A DNA stretch of 64,000 nt from Phenylobacterium sp. SCN 70-31. GTDB taxonomy: Bacteria; Pseudomonadota; Alphaproteobacteria; Caulobacterales; Caulobacteraceae. The notes under the pieces are model-generated. The model was not told the origin of the DNA and made no database searches. It saw only the letters and a list, made by a program, of their open reading frames with translations. Made by a program: the position numbers and the translations under genes. The stretch lies in the NCBI RefSeq assembly GCF_001724605.1, contig NZ_MEEX01000037.1, forward strand, positions 1 to 64,000, given 5' to 3'. Shown one piece after another: positions 58,894-64,000 of the stretch (the first letter of the stretch is position 1; each line of letters begins with the position of its first letter).

Positions 58894-59283
58894 CTAGACG
58901 CGCCGGCGCTTGGGCGGGCGGCAGCCGTTGTGCGGAATGGGCGTCACATCCCGGATGGTGGTGATCGTCATGCCCACCGCCTGAAGGGCGCGGAGCGCGG
59001 ACTCACGGCCCGAGCCGGGCCCCGAGACGTTCACTTCCAGCGTGCGCACACCGTGCTCGGCGGCCTTCCGGCCGGCGTCCTCGGCCGCCATCTGGGCGGC
59101 ATAGGGCGTCGACTTACGCGAACCCTTGAAGCCCATCAGGCCGGCGCTCGACCAGGAAATGGTGTTCCCCTGGGCGTCGGTGATGGTGATCATGGTGTTG
59201 TTGAACGAGGCGTTCACGTGCGCCACGCCCGAAGTAATGTTCTTGCGCTCGCGACGTTTGACGCGCGCCGGTTCCTTGGCCAT
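58894..59283 (-). CDS. rpsK: Ribosomal protein S11
   Basis: 129 residues: GVAHVNASFNNTMITITDAQGNTISWSSAG, GFKGSRKSTPYAAQMAA and the C-terminal TPIPHNGCRPPKRRRV, which is the universal S11 end. Small-subunit platform protein near the E site. 12 bases downstream of rpsM. Confidence 0.98.
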   Translation of the reverse strand: MAKEPARVKRRERKNITSGVAHVNASFNNTMITITDAQGNTISWSSAGLMGFKGSRKSTPYAAQMAAEDAGRKAAEHGVRTLEVNVSGPGSGRESALRALQAVGMTITTIRDVTPIPHNGCRPPKRRRV

Positions 59284-59295
59284 CGATCAGCTCTC

Positions 59296-59664
59296 TTACT
59301 TCTTCTTGCCGGCGATCGGCTTGGCCGGGCCCTTGCGGGTGCGGGCGTTGGTGTGCGTGCGCTGGCCGCGGACCGGCAGGCCCTTGCGGTGGCGCAGCCC
59401 CCGATAGCAGGCGAGGTCCATCAGGCGCTTGATGTTGACCGCCGTCTCGCGGCGCAGGTCGCCCTCGACCAGATAGTCGCGATCGATCGCCTCGCGGATC
59501 TGCAGGACTTCCTGGTCGGTGAGTTGATTGACGCGCCGGGCGTCCTCGATGCCGACCTTCTGCACGATCTCCCGGGCTTTCGCCTGACCGATGCCGTGAA
59601 TGTATTGCAGCGCGATGACGACGCGCTTGTTCGTAGGGATGTTGACGCCAGCGATACGGGCCAC
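59296..59664 (-). CDS. rpsM: Ribosomal protein S13
   Basis: 122 residues from GTG 59664 with AGGAG upstream. ARIAGVNIPTNKRVVIALQYIHGIG, the helix-two-turn-helix region and the basic C-terminus RGLRHRKGLPVRGQRTHTNARTRKG in order are S13. Small-subunit head, contacts tRNA and L5. It is the first gene of the rpsM-rpsK-rpoA-rplQ unit. In most relatives it directly follows adk; here about 2.3 kb of foreign-orientation DNA separates them. Confidence 0.97.
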   Translation of the reverse strand: MARIAGVNIPTNKRVVIALQYIHGIGQAKAREIVQKVGIEDARRVNQLTDQEVLQIREAIDRDYLVEGDLRRETAVNIKRLMDLACYRGLRHRKGLPVRGQRTHTNARTRKGPAKPIAGKKK

Positions 59665-60004
59665 GTGAGGTAATCTCCTGGATCTCACGACAGAAGCGCA
59701 AACGGCGCCCCGGCCCCTCTCTGCCATAGGCATAGGCCGGCGCGTCCCTCGCGCTCTTTCGCGGAAGCGCTTCGTTATATGGATCGGCGCATCGCCGTCA
59801 ATGGCGGAAACGCGTAAAAGTGAACGGAAACCTACACGCGGGAAGGGTGTCCTTCACCCGTGGAAAGCCTCCGTCGGTCGCCGGAGCTGCTCTCCGGCGC
59901 AGCTGAAGCAAAGCACGGGAGGCCGAATCGCGCAACGCAGGGCCTGATCGAGCGCGTCCGGACTGCCCGGGGGCGTCCCGGGACGGTCAGGGCGGGAGGA
60001 TGCG
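59665..60004. other. Intergenic region between rpsM and the divergent NAD-dependent epimerase gene
   Basis: 340 bases. The rpsM promoter (59774-59801) is at its start. The right part holds GGAGG (59995-59999) for the plus-strand gene. Nothing else is recognised; no CtrA or palindromic regulator site was seen. Confidence 0.5.
59774..59801 (-). promoter_or_regulatory. Promoter of the rpsM-rpsK-rpoA-rplQ operon
   Basis: On the minus strand TTGACG (59796-59801) and TATAAC (59774-59779) are 16 bases apart, a near-consensus housekeeping promoter, about 110 bases upstream of the rpsM GTG. It would let the ribosomal genes be expressed independently of the upstream secY-adk transcript. Confidence 0.7.
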
Positions 60005-61294
60005 ATGCGCGTGCTGCTCACCGGCGCGGCAGGGTTCATCGGATCAGCCGTCGCGGCGCGCCTGCGGGCCGACGGCCACCAGGTGGTCGGCGTCACCCGC
60101 CGACCGGGCGCGGCGGCGTGGCGGGCGCCGGCCTCGGACTGGATCGCCCTCGACATCGGCCGCGCCGTGCGCCCCGACGACTGGCGACCGCACCTCGAAG
60201 GCGTGGACGCGGTCGTCAACTGCGCCGGGGTTCTGCAGGACGGCGGCGCCGACTCCACCATGGCCGTCCACCGGCAAGGGCCGGCCGCGCTGTTCGCCGC
60301 CTGCGAGGCGGCCGGCGTGCGCCGCGTGATCCAGATCTCGGCGCTGGGCGCTGCGCCCGACGCCGCCACCGCCTTCCAGCGCACCAAAGGCCAAGGCGAC
60401 GCCGATCTGATGGCGCGGAATCTGGACTGGATCGTCCTGCGCCCCTCGGTGGTGGTGGGCCGCGCAGCCTATGGCGGCAGCGCCCTGTTCAGAGCGCTGG
60501 CCGCCCTTCCCGTCCGGCCACGAGTGGCCGGGGCGGGCTTGTTGCAGATCGTCCAGCTCGACGACCTTGCGCAAACGGTGGCGATCCTTCTGCGCCCCGG
60601 CGCCCCCGATCGGATCGTCCTGGACGTCGCCGGGCCGGAGGCCCTGGCGTTCGATACGGTGATCGGCGCCTATCGCCGCTGGCTGGGCTTTCCGTCCGCC
60701 GCGACCATCCCGGCCGGGCCGCTGCTGCCCGCCCTCTTCCGCCTGGGTGACCTGGCCGGCTGGCTGGGCTGGCGTCCGCCCGTGCGGACGACCGCGCTGC
60801 GGGAGCTGGGCGTGGGCTCCACCGCACAGATCGAGGCCTGGACCGCCGCCACCGGCATCCGACCCACGCCGCTCGCGGACGCGCTGGAATCCGAACCCGC
60901 CTCGGTGCAGGAGCGCTGGTTCGCCAACCTCTACCTGACGAAGGCGGCGACGGTCGCGATCCTGGCGCTGTTCTGGATCGCCACCGGCCTGATCACGCTG
61001 GGGCCGGCCTGGACCCGCGGCGTCGAGCAGCTCGCGGCGGCGGGCGCCGGCCCCCTTTCCGCCCCGCTCGCCCTGGGGGGCGGGATCGCGGACATCCTGA
61101 TCGGGATCGGCATCGCCGTCCGCGCCACCTCGCGTGCGGCGCTCTGGTCGGCGCTGGGATTGTCGGCCGCCTATCTGGCCACCGGCACGGTGCTGGCGCC
61201 GCATCTGTGGACCGAGCCACTGGGTCCGCTCACGAAGATCGTTCCCGTCATGATGCTGACCGCCGTGGCGCTGGCCATCCTGGAGGACCGATGA
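60005..61294 (+). CDS. SDR-family NAD(P)-binding protein fused to a DoxX-like membrane domain
   Basis: 429 residues. The N-terminal Rossmann fold (LLTGAAGFIGSAVAARLR glycine motif, VNCAGVLQ, VLRPSVVVG) is an atypical SDR/NmrA-like domain to about residue 290. The C-terminal 120 residues hold about four hydrophobic helices (AAWNLYLTKAATVAILALFWIATGLI-like segment and IADILIGIGIAVRAT) like DoxX. GGAGG precedes ATG 60005. Its stop overlaps the next ATG by ATGA. The pair lies between adk and rpsM on the opposite strand. Confidence 0.88.
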   Translation: MRVLLTGAAGFIGSAVAARLRADGHQVVGVTRRPGAAAWRAPASDWIALDIGRAVRPDDWRPHLEGVDAVVNCAGVLQDGGADSTMAVHRQGPAALFAACEAAGVRRVIQISALGAAPDAATAFQRTKGQGDADLMARNLDWIVLRPSVVVGRAAYGGSALFRALAALPVRPRVAGAGLLQIVQLDDLAQTVAILLRPGAPDRIVLDVAGPEALAFDTVIGAYRRWLGFPSAATIPAGPLLPALFRLGDLAGWLGWRPPVRTTALRELGVGSTAQIEAWTAATGIRPTPLADALESEPASVQERWFANLYLTKAATVAILALFWIATGLITLGPAWTRGVEQLAAAGAGPLSAPLALGGGIADILIGIGIAVRATSRAALWSALGLSAAYLATGTVLAPHLWTEPLGPLTKIVPVMMLTAVALAILEDR

Positions 61295-61770
61295 GCGCCT
61301 TTCTCGTCCTGAAGTTCCTGCACGTGATCGGCGCCGCCGTCCTGCTGGGCACGGGCGCCGGCATCGCCTTCTTCATGCTCATGGCGCACCGGACGCGGGA
61401 TGCGCGCACGGTCGCCGCGGTCGCGCGCATGGTGGTGATCGCCGACGTCGTGTTCACCGCCACCGCCGTCGTCGCCCAGCCCGTCACCGGCGTGTTGCTG
61501 GCCCTGGAAGCCGGCCACCCGCTGACCAGCGGCTGGATCGTGGTGTCGATCGCGCTCTACCTGTGGACCGGCGCCTGGTGGCTGCCCGTCGTCTGGATGC
61601 AGGCGCGCATGCGGCGCATCGCCCTTGTGGCCGCCGAAGCAGGGCAGCCCCTGCCCCCGAGCTATCATCGGCTGTTCCGGATGTGGTTCGTGTGCGGCTT
61701 TCCCGCCTTCGCCGCGGTGATGACGATCATCTGGCTGATGATCACCCGGCCGGCGCTGGACCTGTTCTGA
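61291..61770 (+). CDS. DUF2269 membrane protein
   Basis: 159 residues with four membrane helices: LKFLHVIGAAVLLGTGAGIAFFMLM, VVIADVVFTATAVVAQPVTG and later WIVVSIALYLWTGAWWLPVVWMQ, then AAVMTIIWLMI. The FLHVIGAAVLLGTGAG start is characteristic of DUF2269. Translationally coupled (ATGA) to the SDR gene. Function unknown. Convergent with adk. Confidence 0.88.
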   Translation: MSAFLVLKFLHVIGAAVLLGTGAGIAFFMLMAHRTRDARTVAAVARMVVIADVVFTATAVVAQPVTGVLLALEAGHPLTSGWIVVSIALYLWTGAWWLPVVWMQARMRRIALVAAEAGQPLPPSYHRLFRMWFVCGFPAFAAVMTIIWLMITRPALDLF

Positions 61771-61858
61771 CGTCGCGACGACGGTGAAGCGGAGATCGTC
61801 GGAACCACCAAGAGGCGCGAAGGAATACCAACGCACGGCGGGCGGCTTCGCGCCCTGT

Positions 61859-61879
61859 CACGACCGGACGCCGGTCGTG
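61859..61879. terminator. Perfect inverted repeat between DUF2269 and adk
   Basis: CACGACCGG (61859-61867) and CCGGTCGTG (61871-61879) form a 9-bp perfect stem with a 3-base loop between two convergent genes. No T-run on either side, so a terminator role is a guess. Confidence 0.4.
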
Positions 61880-61919
61880 CGCCTGTCCTTCGGAGATGCT
61901 CCAGGAGGCCCGGGACTTC

Positions 61920-62489
61920 CTACCGCACCGCGTCCATCGCCGCGTCGATGCCGGCGGCGACGGCGTCGATAGCGCCCATGCCGTCCACTTCCACCAGCTT
62001 GCCCTGGCCCTGGTAGTACGGCAGCAGCGGCGCGGTCTGGGCGTTGTAGGCCCCCAGGCGAACGCCGAAGCTCTCGGGGTTGTCGTCGGGGCGACCGGAC
62101 TCCGCGAAACGGCCGGCGATACGCTGCTTCAGCGCCTCGTCGTCAACCTTCAGGCGGATCACCAGATCGATCTGGCTGCCCCGGCCTTTCAGCATGACGT
62201 CCAGCGCCTCGGCCTGGGCCAGGGTCCGCGGGAAACCGTCGAAAATGGCGCCGCCCGCCGCCTCGGCTTCGGGCAGACGGCTTTCGATCAGTTCGATGAC
62301 GATCTCGTCCGACACCAAGTCGCCGCGCTGCATGATGCCTTCGACGCGCTTGCCCAGATCCGAGCCCGACGCGATGGCGGCGCGCAGCATGTCGCCGGTG
62401 GACAGCTGGACCATCTTGCGGGTTTCGACCAGGCGCTTGGCCTGTGTGCCCTTCCCCGCCGCCGGCGGTCCAAACAGGATCAGGTTCAT
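61920..62489 (-). CDS. adk: Adenylate kinase, short form
   Basis: 189 residues from ATG 62489 with GAGGGGA upstream. P-loop GPPAAGKGTQAKRL, AMP site LSTGDMLRAAI and GFPRTLAQAEAL, and the short lid (GRFAESGRPDDNPESFGVRL) without Cys zinc ligands. It interconverts ATP, ADP and AMP. It follows secY by 64 bases on the same strand, as in the conserved spc operon. Confidence 0.95.
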   Translation of the reverse strand: MNLILFGPPAAGKGTQAKRLVETRKMVQLSTGDMLRAAIASGSDLGKRVEGIMQRGDLVSDEIVIELIESRLPEAEAAGGAIFDGFPRTLAQAEALDVMLKGRGSQIDLVIRLKVDDEALKQRIAGRFAESGRPDDNPESFGVRLGAYNAQTAPLLPYYQGQGKLVEVDGMGAIDAVAAGIDAAMDAVR

Positions 62490-62553
62490 CGTAGGTCCCC
62501 TCAACGGCGCTCTTGATGGCGCCGTCCCGCAACGTCACCCAAGGCGGGTCGGC

Positions 62554-63903
62554 CTAACGCCGACCGCCGCCCCGCAGCTTCGACTTCTTGATCAGGCCTT
62601 CGTACTGGTGCGCCAGCAGGTGCGACTGGATCTGGGCCACCGTGTCCATCGTCACGCTCACCACGATCAGCAGCGACGTGCCGCCCATGTAGAACTGGGT
62701 CCCGGAGAAGCTCATCAGAGCCTCGGGCACGAGGCAGACCAGGGTGATGTAGGCGGCGCCGATCACCGTCAGTCGCGTCATCACGAAGTCGATGTACTCG
62801 GCCGTCCGCTTGCCCGGCCGGATGCCCGGGAGGAAGCCGCCGTACTTGCGCAGGTTCTCCGCCGTGTCCTCGGGGTTCATGACGATCGAGGTGTAGAAGA
62901 AGCAGAAGAAGACGATCAGGGCGCCGTAAAGCAGCATGAACAGCGGCTGGCCGTGCTGGAGCTGGCCCACCGCGAGCGGCAGCCAGTCGAGCCAGGGGGG
63001 CAGGTTCGCGCTCGCCGCAAAGCCCATCACCGTCGCCGGCAGCAGAAGCAGGGACGAGGCGAAGATCGGCGGGATCACCCCCGAGGCGTTGATCTTGAGC
63101 GGCAGGAACGAGGTGTCGCCGCCGAACATCCGGTTGCCCACCTGGCGCTTGGGATACTGGACGAGCAGGCGACGCTGCGAGCGCTCCATGAAGACGATCC
63201 CGACCGTGATCGCCACGACCAGCAGGATCATGAAGATCAGGGCGCCCGCGCTCATCGAACCGGTGCGCGTCAGTTCGAACGCCTGGAACAGGTACTGCGG
63301 CAGCACGGCCACGATGCCGGCGAAGATCAGCAACGAGATGCCGTTGCCCACGCCGCGGCTGGTGATCTGCTCGCCCAGCCACATCAGGAACATGGTGCCG
63401 CCCGTCAGCGTCACGACGGTGGAGACGATGAAGAACAGGCCGGGGTTCTCGACCAGGCCCGGGCTCTGCGACAGACCGACGGCGATGCCGAACGACTGGA
63501 ACACGGCCAGGACCACGGTGAGGTAGCGGGTGTACTGGTTGAGCGTCTTGCGCCCCGCCTCGCCGCCTTCCTTCCGGAGCTTCTCCCAGGGCGGATAGAC
63601 CGCGCCGAGAAGCTGCACGATGATCGACGCCGAGATGTAGGGCATCACGTTCAGGGCGAAGATGGCCATCCGCTCGACGGCGCCGCCCGAGAACATGTTG
63701 AACATGCCCAGGATGCCCTGGGCCTGCCCCTGGAACGCCTGTTGGAAGGCGGCAGGGTCGATCCCCGGAATCGGGATGTAGGTGCCCAGGCGATAGACGA
63801 TCAGCGCCCAGAGCGTGAACCAGATGCGCTTGTGAAGCTCCGTCGCCTTGCGGAAGGCGTCGAAGTTCAGATTGGCGGCGAGCTGTTCGGCGGCCGAAGC
63901 CAT
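62554..63903 (-). CDS. secY: SecY translocon channel subunit
   Basis: 449 residues with ten membrane helices. Signatures: RLGTYIPIPGIDPAAF, the plug region FNMFSGGAVERMAIFALNVMPYISASII in order, FLMWLGEQITSRGVGNGISLLIFAG, and GIRPGKRTAEYIDFVMTRLTVIGA (SecA/ribosome-contact loop). It forms the SecYEG protein-conducting channel. Starts at ATG 63903 with the end of rplO upstream. Confidence 0.98.
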   Translation of the reverse strand: MASAAEQLAANLNFDAFRKATELHKRIWFTLWALIVYRLGTYIPIPGIDPAAFQQAFQGQAQGILGMFNMFSGGAVERMAIFALNVMPYISASIIVQLLGAVYPPWEKLRKEGGEAGRKTLNQYTRYLTVVLAVFQSFGIAVGLSQSPGLVENPGLFFIVSTVVTLTGGTMFLMWLGEQITSRGVGNGISLLIFAGIVAVLPQYLFQAFELTRTGSMSAGALIFMILLVVAITVGIVFMERSQRRLLVQYPKRQVGNRMFGGDTSFLPLKINASGVIPPIFASSLLLLPATVMGFAASANLPPWLDWLPLAVGQLQHGQPLFMLLYGALIVFFCFFYTSIVMNPEDTAENLRKYGGFLPGIRPGKRTAEYIDFVMTRLTVIGAAYITLVCLVPEALMSFSGTQFYMGGTSLLIVVSVTMDTVAQIQSHLLAHQYEGLIKKSKLRGGGRR

Positions 63904-63949
63904 TCAGCAGATCCCCTGACTCGGTAATGCCGCTGGGAGATAGGGCGCC

Positions 63950-63972
63950 CCGGCCCTCTTAGCGAGGGCCGG
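63950..63972 (-). other. Hairpin between rplO and secY
   Basis: CCGGCCCTC (63950-63958) and GAGGGCCGG (63964-63972) form a stable 9-bp stem with loop TTAGC in the 83-base gap. It lacks a T-run, so it is more likely a processing or attenuation element than a terminator. Confidence 0.45.
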
Positions 63973-63986
63973 AGTGTCACAGCGAC

Positions 63987-64000
63987 CTAGGCTTCGTCGG
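63987..64000 (-). CDS. rplO: Ribosomal protein L15, last codons only
   Basis: The minus strand reads ...Asp-Glu-Ala then TAG at 63987-63989. rplO normally lies just upstream of secY. Only four codons are in the window, so the name rests on position alone. Confidence 0.4.

Overview
This 64 kb window is very GC-rich, densely coded chromosomal DNA from an alphaproteobacterium of the order Caulobacterales (Caulobacter/Phenylobacterium-like). The assignment rests on four cell-cycle and polarity genes: divK, pleD, mipZ and spmX, the last being essentially confined to this group. The lysozyme-derived SpmX, ATP12, DUF1489, a CC0125/CC1285-type lipoprotein and a PEPxxWA-CTERM protein agree. The genus cannot be fixed from the sequence alone. 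Nothing looks like a plasmid, prophage, CRISPR array or large island. The only mobile DNA is the tail of an IS630-type transposase at the left edge.

Layout. 1-9.4 kb: IS630 remnant abutting pleD, the divK-pleD operon (minus), a HAD hydrolase, a carboxylesterase, a ROK kinase, DNA polymerase IV and the clpS-clpA pair. 9.4-17.2 kb: a repeat-rich gap, two small unknown genes, lemA, a HIT protein, an S41 peptidase, a tightly overlapping RidA-GDPD-acetyltransferase chain and a phasin. 17.4-24.4 kb: D-Ala-D-Ala carboxypeptidase with SPOR domain, a DnaJ-like membrane protein, mipZ, panC, DUF1489, a crotonase, a cNMP/patatin protein and a 22-codon ORF with an extreme Shine-Dalgarno sequence. 24.4-32.4 kb: a hybrid histidine kinase, an MmyB-like regulator, a lipoprotein, isovaleryl-CoA dehydrogenase, spmX with a sigma-54 promoter, mgtE and tRNA-Leu(GAG). 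32.5-41.8 kb: a FliN-like protein, lipB, propionyl-CoA carboxylase pccA and pccB separated by msrB and three other genes, and a flavin monooxygenase. 42-57 kb: a PEP-CTERM protein, ATP12, two pseudouridine synthases, crcB, a degenerate GGDEF/EAL-like protein, rarA, an AbgT transporter, an HtrA protease, an MFS exporter, a compact VOC-cupin-ArsR-SRPBCC operon and a phosphodiesterase. 57-64 kb: the end of the ribosomal/secretion region (rplO end, secY, adk, rpsM, rpsK, rpoA, rplQ, all minus), interrupted by two plus-strand genes between adk and rpsM.

How genes relate. DivK and PleD are response regulators of the swarmer-to-stalked transition. SpmX recruits the DivK kinase DivJ to the stalked pole. 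MipZ positions the division plane. Isovaleryl-CoA dehydrogenase, the crotonase and PccAB point to branched-chain amino-acid and propionate catabolism. The phasin suggests polyhydroxyalkanoate storage. The most interesting unexplained items are the 22-codon ORF whose leader is a 17-nt perfect complement of the usual 16S rRNA 3' end, the degenerate GGDEF/EAL protein, the orphan FliN-like protein and the split ribosomal operon with a new promoter.
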